The notes under the pieces are model-generated. The model saw only the letters and a list, made by a program, of their open reading frames with translations, was not told the origin of the DNA and searched no databases. Source: CAYRJA01 sp964424455 (lineage in GTDB: Bacteria; Bacteroidota; Bacteroidia; Chitinophagales; UBA10324). Taken from it: a stretch of 64,000 bases of DNA. Each line of letters starts with the position of its first letter. Position 1 is the stretch's first letter. Location: contig CAYRJA010000003.1 of NCBI GenBank assembly GCA_964424455.1, forward strand, positions 1 through 64,000, given 5' to 3'. Made by a program: the position numbers and the translations under genes. Shown piece by piece: positions 24,167 through 33,620 of the stretch.

Positions 24167-25363
24167 CTATAAGAAACGGGAATATAGAAATCCCACCACT
24201 AATGCCAGCACTACCAAAACAGGCGGTTGTATTTTGGTCAGTGACAGTAACAGAAAAACTGTTACAACCACCACAATATTTATCCAGAAAAACTCAAGGC
24301 TGCTCCACAACACTACTGCTGCTCCTAATACTAATCCTGTTGCCGCCGCATTTACACCTTCCAATGAACGCTTAATGAAACGATAGCTTTTCAGATAATG
24401 CCAAAAGGGATAAATGAAAAACATCAGCAGAATGCTTGGCAGAAAAATTCCAACCGTTCCTATGAAGCAACCCAGCAACTGATAATGCACTCCGAAATTT
24501 TTCAGCGCCATTCCTCCTGCATAAGTGGCAAATGCAAACGATGGACCCGGTACTGCCTGATTAAGTGCATAGCCGGAAATAAATTCGTTCGCAGTAAGAT
24601 AGTTTCTGTGTTTGACATACTGCTCAAACAACATAGGAACTAAAACCTGTCCGCCTCCATAGGTGATAGTTCCGAAACGGATAAAGTTTTCAAATAAAAC
24701 TACCGGACGGAATTTTGTAATGGCTCCGAGTACAGCAGCCAACAAAAAAATCCCGAGTAACAGAGCTAAACTCAGCGATGAACTTCGCCAGTTAATTTTC
24801 GGACGGTCTTTTAAAGGAGGGAATTTTGCATGGTTAGTAATATTGGTAATTACTCCACTAAGAATCAGCACTACCGGAAATATCCATGGCGAAGTGAGAA
24901 CAACAGAAGTAAGCAACGCCAGTACCATAATAACAATACCGGTATAATTTTTTATTACAGCAGAGCCGATGTTGAATCCTGCATAAGCAATGATGCCGAT
25001 AGCAAGTGGCTGAACAAATTGTAAAAAGTCAAGAGAGAAACCCTGCTGCTCAACCATAGTAAAGCCCAGCGTAAGCGCCGTCATGATTATAGTAGCCGGT
25101 AAAATCCAAATTAGTAAAGCAAGAATTGCAAGTACTGTTCCTCCACGCTTTAAAGAAATGGCTGTAATAATTTGTGTGGAGGAAGGACCGGGGAGCATCG
25201 AACAGAATGCCACCATTTCCATTAACTCTTCTTCGGTAAGGAAATTTCTTTTCTTAACAAACAATTTCAACATCATAGATAGGTGAACCTGCGGTCCACC
25301 GAAAGCTGTTACACTGATAATCAGAACATCTTTCAGATACAGGATGTTTCTGCCGCGAAGCAT
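24167..25363 (-). CDS. chrA: Chromate transporter ChrA, second copy
   Basis: A 398-aa two-domain CHR-family transporter. The first domain has LKDVLIISVTAFGGPQVHLSMML and VAFCSMLPGPSSTQIITA; the second has NFIRFGTITYGGGQVLVPMLF and ALNQAVPGPSFAFATYAGG, so the paired G-G-P and PGP signatures are both present. It is clearly diverged from the copy at 19907 rather than a recent duplicate. It follows the 2OG oxygenase gene by 1 bp, suggesting a two-gene operon. Three TGTWACA copies are not unusual here. Chromate is the family substrate; actual function is unproven. Confidence 0.88.
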   Translation of the reverse strand: MLRGRNILYLKDVLIISVTAFGGPQVHLSMMLKLFVKKRNFLTEEELMEMVAFCSMLPGPSSTQIITAISLKRGGTVLAILALLIWILPATIIMTALTLGFTMVEQQGFSLDFLQFVQPLAIGIIAYAGFNIGSAVIKNYTGIVIMVLALLTSVVLTSPWIFPVVLILSGVITNITNHAKFPPLKDRPKINWRSSSLSLALLLGIFLLAAVLGAITKFRPVVLFENFIRFGTITYGGGQVLVPMLFEQYVKHRNYLTANEFISGYALNQAVPGPSFAFATYAGGMALKNFGVHYQLLGCFIGTVGIFLPSILLMFFIYPFWHYLKSYRFIKRSLEGVNAAATGLVLGAAVVLWSSLEFFWINIVVVVTVFLLLSLTKIQPPVLVVLALVVGFLYSRFL

Positions 25364-25364
25364 C

Positions 25365-26321
25365 TTACACCTTTTCCTTTTTTAAACCGATTTCCACTAA
25401 TCGTTCATTGAGATACTCTCCGGCAGTGATATCGTCATATTTTTTAGGGTTGTCAAAATTCACACAGGATGGCAGGCAATTCAGTTTCATTTCTGAACGC
25501 GGATGTAAAAAGAATGGAATGGAATAACGGGAAGTTCCCCATTTTTCCTGTGGCGGGTTTACAACGCGGTGAGTGGTTGATTTCAGGTAATTGTTGGTTA
25601 ATCGCTGTAACATATCTCCTACATTTACTACAATCTGTCCGGGTAATGCTGTAACAGGTGTCCACTCATTTTGATTATTTAGAATTTCCAATCCTTCCGC
25701 CGAAGCCCCAACTAAAAGAGTAATAAGGTTAATATCTTCATGCTGCTCTGCGCGAAGAGCGGATGCAGGATCTTCAAAAATTGGCGGATAGTGAATGGCG
25801 CGGAGAATACTGTTGCCATTACGGATCTTATCATCAAAATAATCTTCCTGCAGTTTCAGGTAATCTGCTATTGCACGCAGCAGGTGCCGTCCACAATTCT
25901 CAAAACTATGATAGGCATGAATACCTGCTTCGTTGAAGCCGGGCAATTCATCCACCCAAACGTTATCAGGGTATTCTGATTTAATCGGATCATTGTCTAT
26001 TACAATTTGTCCAAACTGCCAGAACTCTTTCATGTCCGCTACACTACTTCCTTTGGCATGCTCTCTGCCAAATGGCGTATAGCCGCGTTGTCCTGCTAAA
26101 TCTTTTTTTTCATACTTCAGCTTTAATTCTTCCGACAAAGAGAAAAATGCTTTTATCTCTCTATATAAATCCTCAATAAGCATTTCGCTTATACCATGAT
26201 TTTTTACTGCTACAAAACCCACTTCACGATAGGCATCGCCTAATTCTTTTACAAAAGCAGTCTTCTTTACAGGATTCTCTGAAAGAAAATCAGCAAGGTC
26301 AACAACAGGAATATTTGCCAT
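25365..26321 (-). CDS. 2-oxoglutarate/Fe(II) oxygenase, isopenicillin N synthase-like
   Basis: Members use non-haem Fe(II) and usually 2-oxoglutarate to oxidise small molecules. The 318-aa length and layout match: an N-terminal DIOX_N region (IPVVDLADFLSEN, then VGFVAVKNHGIS), then the jelly-roll core with the Fe ligands HxD in AEQHEDINLITLL near residue 203 and His in KSTTHRVVNP near 260, and the co-substrate RxS motif in SRYSIPFFLHP near 272. The substrate is unknown. It is the first gene of a pair with chrA and has a perfect promoter box upstream. Two TGTAACA copies (25616, 25650) lie 34 bp apart within it. Confidence 0.9.
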   Translation of the reverse strand: MANIPVVDLADFLSENPVKKTAFVKELGDAYREVGFVAVKNHGISEMLIEDLYREIKAFFSLSEELKLKYEKKDLAGQRGYTPFGREHAKGSSVADMKEFWQFGQIVIDNDPIKSEYPDNVWVDELPGFNEAGIHAYHSFENCGRHLLRAIADYLKLQEDYFDDKIRNGNSILRAIHYPPIFEDPASALRAEQHEDINLITLLVGASAEGLEILNNQNEWTPVTALPGQIVVNVGDMLQRLTNNYLKSTTHRVVNPPQEKWGTSRYSIPFFLHPRSEMKLNCLPSCVNFDNPKKYDDITAGEYLNERLVEIGLKKEKV

Positions 26322-26384
26322 AGAATTGAAATTATTTAGAGTTACTTTTTTAAACAGTTACGAAAGATAACATAATCTTCAGGA

Positions 26385-26392
26385 CAAAAATA
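26385..26392 (-). promoter_or_regulatory. Predicted -7 box for the oxygenase-chrA pair
   Basis: CAAAAATA on the plus strand reads TATTTTTG on the minus strand, an exact TAnnTTTG match, 63 bp before the oxygenase start. Confidence 0.45.
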
Positions 26393-26420
26393 AAATTGTG
26401 TTTCTGAAAACAGAGACTTT

Positions 26421-27539
26421 CTATACAAAAGAAAATCTTTCTTTCCATTGTAAAAACCACTTTTCATAATAGTTGTAACTCAACCCTGCAATTATAATAG
26501 TTAATGCTAACGCAAGTGCGGGAAGCACAACCATATACTGTAGCGGCTGATACAGAAAATTAAAATGCAGAAGAATATCCTTTGAGATTTTTATAGCTAA
26601 CGGATGAAAACAGTACAGCCCATAAGAAATTTTTCCAAGCCATGAAAACAGTTTTATGTTTCCGGCTTTGAAAAATGAGTTAATACAAAAAGTCTGTTCA
26701 AAGATGATAAACACGAATAACGCACCGAGAATGGAGCGCTCAAAGATTACTGAGAGCGGTGACTGAAAAAACAAATTGTATCCGCAGAGAATAGCAATTA
26801 TGAAAAGGTATATGATAATTATCCATTGCTTAGACAATGAAGCGAGTGCATGAAAAGGTTTATTTCTGTAAAAGGATAAATAGGCAATCAATCCTCCAAT
26901 CGCAAAATCACTTAGTATGCTGAAAGTGTGCAGATAAATAATTTTCTCATTATGTATGTATGCTGCTCTGAATCCTATACTGAAAATAATAAGTAGTATA
27001 AATACCCATTGAATTTTTTTATAAAAGATTTTAAATAAAACAGGACAGAATAAATAAAACTGCTCTTCTATAGCGATAGACCACAGTACAGCCAGCATGG
27101 GTGAATAGGGAACAATACCTTTTATCATTTCAAAGTTGGCGAAGAAGAACAGATAGGAATAAACATGAGCGGGTTCATGGTAACTTTTTCCTAAGAATGA
27201 AAAAAGAAGTGGTACTGTATAAAACGAAAGCAAAACAATTCCGAAATAGAGAGGCCAGATGCGTAATGTGCGGCGCACATAGAATTTTAAAATATTATTT
27301 CTTCCGGTTCTTTCTCTCTCTGAAAAAAGTAAGTAGATAATCAGGAATCCTGACAACACAAAAAAGAAATTTACTCCGAGCACTCCCGTCTTAGAAAAAT
27401 CTCTCAGCCACTGAGTAAATGGTGTTGTATAAAATCCGGGAACATAAACTGCCCATGAATGAGCTATAAATACACTGAAGAACGCAAAGAAGCGAAGTGC
27501 ATCAAGATTAGAGAAGTAGATTTTATTCTGTGCGTTCAA
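26421..27539 (-). CDS. Acyltransferase 3 family membrane protein
   Basis: Integral membrane O-acyltransferases of this family (OafA-like) add acetyl or other acyl groups to envelope sugars. The 372-aa protein has about ten transmembrane helices. The N-terminus shows the family pattern NLDALRFFAFFSVFIAHSW with the catalytic His near residue 22, then NFFFVLSGFLIIYLL and the RRTLRIWPLYF arginine-rich motif near 88. Downstream, SIAIEEQFYLFCPV carries the conserved E-E-Q-F-Y. Its start overlaps the end of the upstream glycosyltransferase-like gene by 17 bp, so the two are probably co-translated and act on the same glycan. Confidence 0.9.
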   Translation of the reverse strand: MNAQNKIYFSNLDALRFFAFFSVFIAHSWAVYVPGFYTTPFTQWLRDFSKTGVLGVNFFFVLSGFLIIYLLFSERERTGRNNILKFYVRRTLRIWPLYFGIVLLSFYTVPLLFSFLGKSYHEPAHVYSYLFFFANFEMIKGIVPYSPMLAVLWSIAIEEQFYLFCPVLFKIFYKKIQWVFILLIIFSIGFRAAYIHNEKIIYLHTFSILSDFAIGGLIAYLSFYRNKPFHALASLSKQWIIIIYLFIIAILCGYNLFFQSPLSVIFERSILGALFVFIIFEQTFCINSFFKAGNIKLFSWLGKISYGLYCFHPLAIKISKDILLHFNFLYQPLQYMVVLPALALALTIIIAGLSYNYYEKWFLQWKERFSFV

Positions 27540-29034
27540 TTTTCTTCAGCACTGAAATTTTCTCCATGCCGTCGCGGGTGAAGATAATCCCTTTATTCCT
27601 TTGATATGTTTTTAAAAAATCCATTGCCTGTTGTTCATCTTCAATCGTTCGCAAATTCCGGTGAGCATAATAAATCAACTGCGGTTCGTCCGGGATGTTC
27701 TGAATAAAAATTACTTCATCCGATTTTGAATTTTCTGCTATAAACATTCCTTCAGTTTTATAAATATCATACCGGTTACCGCTCTGTGAAATCTCACCGG
27801 GGCGATTGATATAATAAAAGATAAGTACTCCGAAAACCGTTGTCAGTGCAACTGTTACAATTTTGTTCAGTGCGGAAATCTGATTTTTTATTTTGTAAAA
27901 CATCCATGAAATAATTACTGCTATAAATGGAGAGCTTTTTAACATAAAAAAGTCAAGTGCAGAAGCTTTAAGGAAAATCAGATGGTGTAACAGTACCGGA
28001 AAGAAAAGGAAAACAACTATCCTTCTGAATATTTTAGCTTCGCTCGCTTCAGAAAATATTTTCTTTCCAAACGCAATCAAAAGCGACACAATCAACAAAA
28101 TTTCAGGAAGAAATCCGATGATGTAGTTTTTAATTATTGCCAATGTATCTGAAAAAAATACCGGCAATCTGAAATGCTCAGAATATCCACTACGGGTAGT
28201 ATAACGATGAACGGCAATATCAATGAAGGAATTAAACCCATTGATTAAAGAATATTGATACACTGTAACAGCAATAGCTGACAAACATGAAACAGTTAAT
28301 ACAGCAGAAATCAGGAAATATTTCTTGCTCGTTTCAATTTTAAATAAGCAATAAACAACTGTTACAACTGTAAATGTGAATCCGAGGTATTCTGTATAGT
28401 TGAGAAAGAAGTTAGACAGAAATAATATTACGAGCCATTGGAGAGAACTAAGTTTTCCCTTCGACTGTATTCTTAGAAAAATAAATACTGTGAGCAGCCA
28501 AAGTGTAACAGCAGGCATATCGGTCATATACACATTGCTGTGAAACCATAATGCACAGGGATTAAAAAGATGAAAGGTTACTGCAATAATTCCCGGTACA
28601 AAAAGATTCTTTTCTTTCCAACCGAACAGTAAACAAACTATCTGATACAGAAGAAAACATTCTGTCAGATGCAAGAGCAGATTAAAGATTTGTAATGACA
28701 GCGGAACAACCGGAAGACTAAACACCTGAAAAATCAGATAGGGAAACAGATAGGCAAATGGCGGATAACTTTGATAAAAGTCATTGCCGTTTTTATCAAA
28801 TTCGCCGAGTGTCTGGTTATTTATGAATTTATTGGCTTCCCCCGGATAATTCATGATTGGATTAAAGTGATTTTTCACCAATCCATCTTCTCGCCAGATT
28901 TGCATAATCCGTAATACATGGGCTGTTACAAATTCATGATGATTGGAAAGGGGACGGTTGATGATGGGTATTCTTACTACGACCGAAATGGCAAAGAGTA
29001 ATAAAATCAAATAGCGCGGAGTAGTAATCTTCAT
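27523..29034 (-). CDS. GT39-like membrane glycosyltransferase
   Basis: The protein (503 aa from the chosen ATG) has about ten to twelve transmembrane helices and resembles the ArnT/PMT (GT-C fold) group, which transfer sugars from lipid carriers. The first loop after helix 1 has VVRIPIINRPLSNHHEFVTA, where an acidic residue replaces the usual DE pair (HHE). A soluble C-terminal region follows residue ~420. The frame extends upstream to 29079, but the first 15 residues (MINRMMILFIFTETS) look non-native, and MKITTPRYLILLLFAI gives a normal N-terminal helix. It overlaps the acyltransferase gene. Seven TGTWACA copies make it one of the densest genes. Confidence 0.75.
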   Translation of the reverse strand: MKITTPRYLILLLFAISVVVRIPIINRPLSNHHEFVTAHVLRIMQIWREDGLVKNHFNPIMNYPGEANKFINNQTLGEFDKNGNDFYQSYPPFAYLFPYLIFQVFSLPVVPLSLQIFNLLLHLTECFLLYQIVCLLFGWKEKNLFVPGIIAVTFHLFNPCALWFHSNVYMTDMPAVTLWLLTVFIFLRIQSKGKLSSLQWLVILFLSNFFLNYTEYLGFTFTVVTVVYCLFKIETSKKYFLISAVLTVSCLSAIAVTVYQYSLINGFNSFIDIAVHRYTTRSGYSEHFRLPVFFSDTLAIIKNYIIGFLPEILLIVSLLIAFGKKIFSEASEAKIFRRIVVFLFFPVLLHHLIFLKASALDFFMLKSSPFIAVIISWMFYKIKNQISALNKIVTVALTTVFGVLIFYYINRPGEISQSGNRYDIYKTEGMFIAENSKSDEVIFIQNIPDEPQLIYYAHRNLRTIEDEQQAMDFLKTYQRNKGIIFTRDGMEKISVLKKIERTE

Positions 29035-29168
29035 AGATGTCTCTGTAAAAATAAAGAGAATCATCATTCTGTTAATCACAGATCAGGGATAATTCTTTTG
29101 CTAAGTGCAATTGCGGGTATCATTATCTGGAAGATTACAGAAAGAACTCCGGTTGCTGAAAAAAGAAA

Positions 29169-31841
29169 TCAATATTGCCCCCACGAAGAACTTCTTTTAC
29201 TCATCTTTAAGTCCTGTAACACTGCGGACTTAACATTCAGAGTTAAGAAATACCCTTTGCGAGCGCCAAACGGAATCCATCGGATACTCATTTGCCAGCA
29301 GTGTAAGTCGCGGTAGAGTTCTATAGTGGAATAAGAAAAATTTTTGTTGGTCAAGTCATAATTCAGTGAGCCGGTTACTTTCCAATTAGCAGTTACCTTC
29401 ATGTCGAAGTTCATAGTAGCTGTCTGAGTTATTGTAAGAGAATCATCTCCGTGTACTTTTATTTTTCTTAATGAGAGCGTATAGTAAAGGGAAAAGTTCC
29501 ATGGCACATTAAAATCAATATAATCGTCAGGATTATTCCGAATCATTTCTAACTCATCCGGATTTCCTGTAGAGGTTCTTTTCGATTTACTTTTTGAATT
29601 CAGGTTTCCGCCCATACTAAGATTTGCAGCAGTCAGTCGTGCGGGACGATTATTCTCATTCCATTCAAATTTATTTAATCGTCTTCCCAAAGAATCATTG
29701 ATGTATGGATCGAAAGAAGAAGAGAAGTTGAGATTAAGTTTATCGAATATGGTTGTTCTTGCTGTTACAGTAAATGGGGTAAGTTGAAACGAGTCCACAG
29801 CAAAATTGTAGGAACTGCGGATAGCAAAACTTTCCAACAGTTTGATTTTCCTTTCCTGTTTCACAGAGTCTTTCTTTGAAAAGACTTTCATTTCTAAATT
29901 ATTGTCTATCCCGAAATTAATTCCGCCAAACTTTCCGCCCGGAGGTCCGCCATATATTCCGTTTGTAAAAATTGAATACTGTGATGTATTACCAAAAGTA
30001 TCCGTTTGAACACTGCGGTAATAACCCCATTTGGGCGCACTGAAATCAGGTTGATAATTAAAACTCATATTCGGCATAAGCACATGGCGGATGGCTTTCA
30101 ACTTTCCTTTCTTGAAATTCACAACACCGTAAACTTTTGTACTCAGCGAAACAGTGGCATTGTAATCAAAGCCCTGAGCAAATCCCTTTACTGTATCTGT
30201 TACAACTCTGTTGGAATCAGCATCCCAAATTTTACGGATGGATTTCAGATACATCACCTCGTTAAGATTGATGCTTGGAGAAATATTAAAGAATTTCAGT
30301 ATCGTAAAAGAAGTGTTAATGGGAACAGAGTGTTTGAATCCATTGGAGAAATTGTTGAGAGTACCCGGTTTGAATAAATTGGAATCCACTGACTGCAAAT
30401 AATTTTTTGCATCTGCGCGATAAGAGAAACTGATTCTTTCATACCACTTGGGAGTACCGGTTGAAATTTTTCTTTTGAACGGAGTAATTCTCGACACATT
30501 AAAGGAAACGCTCGGCAAGCCAAGTGTTACAACTCTTGTTTGTGTGCTTTGTGAATGATCAAGATTGAGTGAAAGATTCATTTTATCATTCAGCGACCGC
30601 TGGTAAGAAACAGAAGACTGAAATGTATTATTTAGGTAATCGCCTGATGAATAAGTATAAGTTTTGTTATATCCTGATGAACCAAAATTCACAGAGGAAC
30701 TGAACCGGCTTTTAGGATTTGACTTTGCATCCTGATTATATGACCACCTCACATTGAAATCTCTTCGGATAATCGGCTTGAAAGGTGTTTCGGAATTTAT
30801 GTCGAAAGTCCGGGTGTTACCATAATTCAAGTCAATGTTTCCACCATACTTGTAGCGCTTTTTGTAGTTGGATGAAAGATTCAACTTCCAGCTTCCTCGT
30901 GAATAAATATCTCCGCGCACTGCAAGATCTACATAATCGTTAATGGCGAAATAGTATCCGCCGTTGGAAAGAAAAAAACCCAAGTCCTGCCGTTGACCGT
31001 ATTCCGGAAATAAAATCCCGGATGCTCTGCCTTTGTGAATGGGAAAAATAGCAAATGGAACAAACAGCGGCGTGGGAATATCTTCTATCACTAAGTTAGC
31101 AGGACCGCTCACAATCACTTTATCGGGAATCACTTTCATGCGCGAAGCATTAATGTAAAAATCAGGATGATCTTTGTAGTTACAGGTAGTGTAGGCATTT
31201 CCTTTGGCGAAATAACTGTTATCCGGATTTTTCTTTACCACTTTACTGTGGATATAGCCGCCTTCTTGTTCAGTGAGTAAGTCGGAAACTTTCCCCTTTT
31301 TTGTTTTGAAATTGAACATGATTTTCTTTGCTTCAAAAGCTTCATCACCTTGTTCAAAAAACGGCTCACCTGAAATTTTACCTGTTACAGAATCTGTTTT
31401 TCCGGTGGCTGTAACAATATTATTCCCCCAGTCAAATTCTATGTAGTATGCTTTCAGTTTAATATCCTGATAAGTAACCTGTGCGTTGTTGTATAAAAAG
31501 ACTTTTTGATTTGCTACATCATAAATTGTAGAATCATCTGCACGATAATTTACCTTAGCATCCAGCATGTCTTTGGAAACTTTCTTATCCTGCTTTTTTA
31601 TAGTATCCCCTTTTAAAGAATCATTTTCTATAGTGAAAAGTGAAATATCACTTAATAAATTCTCAACCTTTCCAATAGAAACATCCAAATACACGCTCCT
31701 GAAATAAGGATAAGCACAAACACTGTCCAAACTAACTGACATTGTCAGCATTGTAAACAATAAAATGAGGAAAGCAAACCGGAGGTTATAAAATTTCAAA
31801 AGACTATCAGGTCTAATTTTGCGTTTACATAATAATGTCAT
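29169..31841 (-). CDS. lptD: LPS-assembly outer-membrane protein LptD-like
   Basis: LptD is the outer-membrane barrel that inserts lipopolysaccharide, with LptE. After a signal/anchor region, an OstA-type beta-jellyroll domain (about residues 85-230: VFLYNNAQVTYQDIKLKAYY, ATGKTDSVTGKISG) precedes a large beta-barrel with aromatic-rich strands to the C-terminus. The conserved GILFPEYGQRQDLGFFLSNGGYYF segment lies near 285. Total length ~890 aa is typical of Bacteroidota LptD. The frame extends to 31868, but those first codons overlap a dispersed palindromic repeat, so I start at the next ATG. It is divergent from the amidase gene. Function by homology only. Confidence 0.85.
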   Translation of the reverse strand: MTLLCKRKIRPDSLLKFYNLRFAFLILLFTMLTMSVSLDSVCAYPYFRSVYLDVSIGKVENLLSDISLFTIENDSLKGDTIKKQDKKVSKDMLDAKVNYRADDSTIYDVANQKVFLYNNAQVTYQDIKLKAYYIEFDWGNNIVTATGKTDSVTGKISGEPFFEQGDEAFEAKKIMFNFKTKKGKVSDLLTEQEGGYIHSKVVKKNPDNSYFAKGNAYTTCNYKDHPDFYINASRMKVIPDKVIVSGPANLVIEDIPTPLFVPFAIFPIHKGRASGILFPEYGQRQDLGFFLSNGGYYFAINDYVDLAVRGDIYSRGSWKLNLSSNYKKRYKYGGNIDLNYGNTRTFDINSETPFKPIIRRDFNVRWSYNQDAKSNPKSRFSSSVNFGSSGYNKTYTYSSGDYLNNTFQSSVSYQRSLNDKMNLSLNLDHSQSTQTRVVTLGLPSVSFNVSRITPFKRKISTGTPKWYERISFSYRADAKNYLQSVDSNLFKPGTLNNFSNGFKHSVPINTSFTILKFFNISPSINLNEVMYLKSIRKIWDADSNRVVTDTVKGFAQGFDYNATVSLSTKVYGVVNFKKGKLKAIRHVLMPNMSFNYQPDFSAPKWGYYRSVQTDTFGNTSQYSIFTNGIYGGPPGGKFGGINFGIDNNLEMKVFSKKDSVKQERKIKLLESFAIRSSYNFAVDSFQLTPFTVTARTTIFDKLNLNFSSSFDPYINDSLGRRLNKFEWNENNRPARLTAANLSMGGNLNSKSKSKRTSTGNPDELEMIRNNPDDYIDFNVPWNFSLYYTLSLRKIKVHGDDSLTITQTATMNFDMKVTANWKVTGSLNYDLTNKNFSYSTIELYRDLHCWQMSIRWIPFGARKGYFLTLNVKSAVLQDLKMSKRSSSWGQY

Positions 31842-31958
31842 TCTGAACGAAGGAAGCAACCCTTTCATTTTGTTAGCAGAGGTTTGTTTGGCAGCGCTGC
31901 TCAGGTTGCACTTTATTCAGTATTGTCATTAGTGAATGCGGTAAAATTAGAACAAATC

Positions 31959-33140
31959 ATGAAAAGGATTTTTGCAGCAACTTTATTTTTCACTTGTTTG
32001 GTGTTTCAGCCCTTCCATGCTTTGAATCACACAAAGCCGGCTTCAGGGTTTACTATTAAAACCATTGTGATTGATGCCGGCCATGGCGGACATGATTCCG
32101 GCTGCCTTGGCTCTTATGCTAAAGAGAAAGATGTAACACTTTCGATTGCATTAAAAATCGGGAAGCTGATTGAAGAAAAGTATCCGAATGTAAAAGTCAT
32201 TTATACGCGTAAGACAGACAAATTTATTGAACTGCATGAGCGTGCCGAAATTGCTAACCGGAACAATGCTGATTTATTTATCAGTATTCATTGCAATGCC
32301 AATAGCAATAAAGCGGCTTATGGTACAGAAAGTTGGGTGATGGGATTGCATAAATCAGATGCTAATCTGGATGTAGCCAAGCGCGAGAACTCAGTTATTC
32401 TGCTTGAAAATAATTATGCTCAGAACTACGACGGCTTCGACCCCAACTCACCCGAATCTTATATTATGTTTTCGCTGAATCAGAATGCGTATCTTAATCA
32501 GAGTTTGAATGTAGCTTCAAAAGTGGAAGATGAGTTCAAACGCGATGGACGCACCAGTCGGGGAGTGAAGCAGGCAGGATACTTAGTGCTATGGAGAACT
32601 ACTATGCCTGCATTACTTATTGAAGCCGGATTTCTTACCAATGCAAAAGAAGAAAAGTACATGGCTTCAATTGATGGACAGGATAAAATTGCTCGTTCCA
32701 TTTTTGATGCTGTTTCCAACTACAAGAATGAGTTAGAAGGAACAAACAAACAGGAAACTGTTACAGTTAAAGAAGTAAAAAAAGACTCACCCGAAGTTAT
32801 TGTTACATCGCCGGAGGTTACGGAAGTGAAAACGGTAAATAAAAAAATAGACCTGCAACCCGAAGTAAAAAAGGAACAAGAAACAGTAACACCGTCCGGT
32901 CAGCTTACATATAAAATTCAGATTGCAGCCGGCGCTCATAAAGCAAGCAGTAATGATGCGAAGTACAAACAATTCAAGGATTTAGATTATGAACAAATTA
33001 AACAAGGGCTGTACCGCTACTTAGTGGGTAATTACACAGACCTTTCTGAAGCGGAAAGCCGCCTTGAGCAAATTAAGGATATGGGATTTAAAAGCGCCTT
33101 TATTGCAGCATACAAAAACGGAGTACGAGTACCTAATTAA
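31959..33140 (+). CDS. N-acetylmuramoyl-L-alanine amidase with SPOR-like tail
   Basis: Zinc amidases of the AmiA/B/C type (Amidase_3) cut the stem peptide from peptidoglycan during daughter-cell separation. From the chosen ATG (MKRIFAATLFF) the protein has 393 aa with a signal peptide to about residue 22. The catalytic domain follows: TIVIDAGHGGHDSG (first zinc His), a Glu in the AEIANRN region, DLFISIHCNANSN (second His) and LLIEAGFLTNAKEE (catalytic Glu). A Lys/Glu/Val-rich linker leads to a C-terminal SPOR-like domain (about 320-393) that could bind denuded glycan at the septum. The frame is open upstream to 31884 but without signal-like sequence. Confidence 0.92.
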   Translation: MKRIFAATLFFTCLVFQPFHALNHTKPASGFTIKTIVIDAGHGGHDSGCLGSYAKEKDVTLSIALKIGKLIEEKYPNVKVIYTRKTDKFIELHERAEIANRNNADLFISIHCNANSNKAAYGTESWVMGLHKSDANLDVAKRENSVILLENNYAQNYDGFDPNSPESYIMFSLNQNAYLNQSLNVASKVEDEFKRDGRTSRGVKQAGYLVLWRTTMPALLIEAGFLTNAKEEKYMASIDGQDKIARSIFDAVSNYKNELEGTNKQETVTVKEVKKDSPEVIVTSPEVTEVKTVNKKIDLQPEVKKEQETVTPSGQLTYKIQIAAGAHKASSNDAKYKQFKDLDYEQIKQGLYRYLVGNYTDLSEAESRLEQIKDMGFKSAFIAAYKNGVRVPN

Positions 33141-33209
33141 AGCAGCTTGCATTTTTTACTACTCTGAAATATGCTCTATTTTTACCCCTGATTTTTAAAA
33201 TTAACAAGT

Positions 33210-33470
33210 ATGAAAAAGATAATCTCAATAGTTATAGTCTTAATTACTGTAAGTTGCATTTCATGTACCAATACAAATGAAGATTCCTCACTTAATGAAT
33301 ACTACTCAACCCCAAGTAAGGAAAGAAAGCAGTATTTCAGCCGCGATACTACAAAGTTTGAGGAAGGGGCAGCATATTATCAATGCCCTGATCATCCTGA
33401 AGTAGTTTCAGGAAGAGAGGGGGAATGTCCTAAGTGTGGTTCAGAGTTGGAGATACATGAGAAGCAATAA
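33210..33470 (+). CDS. Small lipoprotein with heavy-metal-binding-like motif
   Basis: The 86-aa protein has a lipoprotein signal (MKKIISIVIVLITVSCISC; lipidation at Cys16 or Cys19). Its C-terminal 35 residues read YYQCPDHPEVVSGREGECPK, then CGSELE, a pattern seen in the short heavy-metal-binding domains of metal-efflux proteins (CPxHP...GxCPxCGxxL). That domain normally ends in CGM; here the Met position is Ser. It may bind copper or another soft metal in the periplasm. It is transcribed in the same direction as the amidase 69 bp upstream. Confidence 0.75.
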   Translation: MKKIISIVIVLITVSCISCTNTNEDSSLNEYYSTPSKERKQYFSRDTTKFEEGAAYYQCPDHPEVVSGREGECPKCGSELEIHEKQ

Positions 33471-33521
33471 AATGACTTGTCTTTTAAGCCCTTTTACAAA
33501 AAATTAAACTAAAAAAATTTA

Positions 33522-33529
33522 TACTTTTG
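33522..33529 (+). promoter_or_regulatory. Predicted -7 box for rny
   Basis: TACTTTTG is an exact TAnnTTTG match about 92 bp before the rny start. The upstream sequence is A/T-rich but a clear TTG -33 element is not evident. Confidence 0.5.
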
Positions 33530-33620
33530 CTCACTACGCAAAATGAATCCTCTGGTATAATAGGGATTAATCAGAAAGCGTTGATCAATTTTATGAAGCA
33601 CAACGAAAAACTAACATTTC

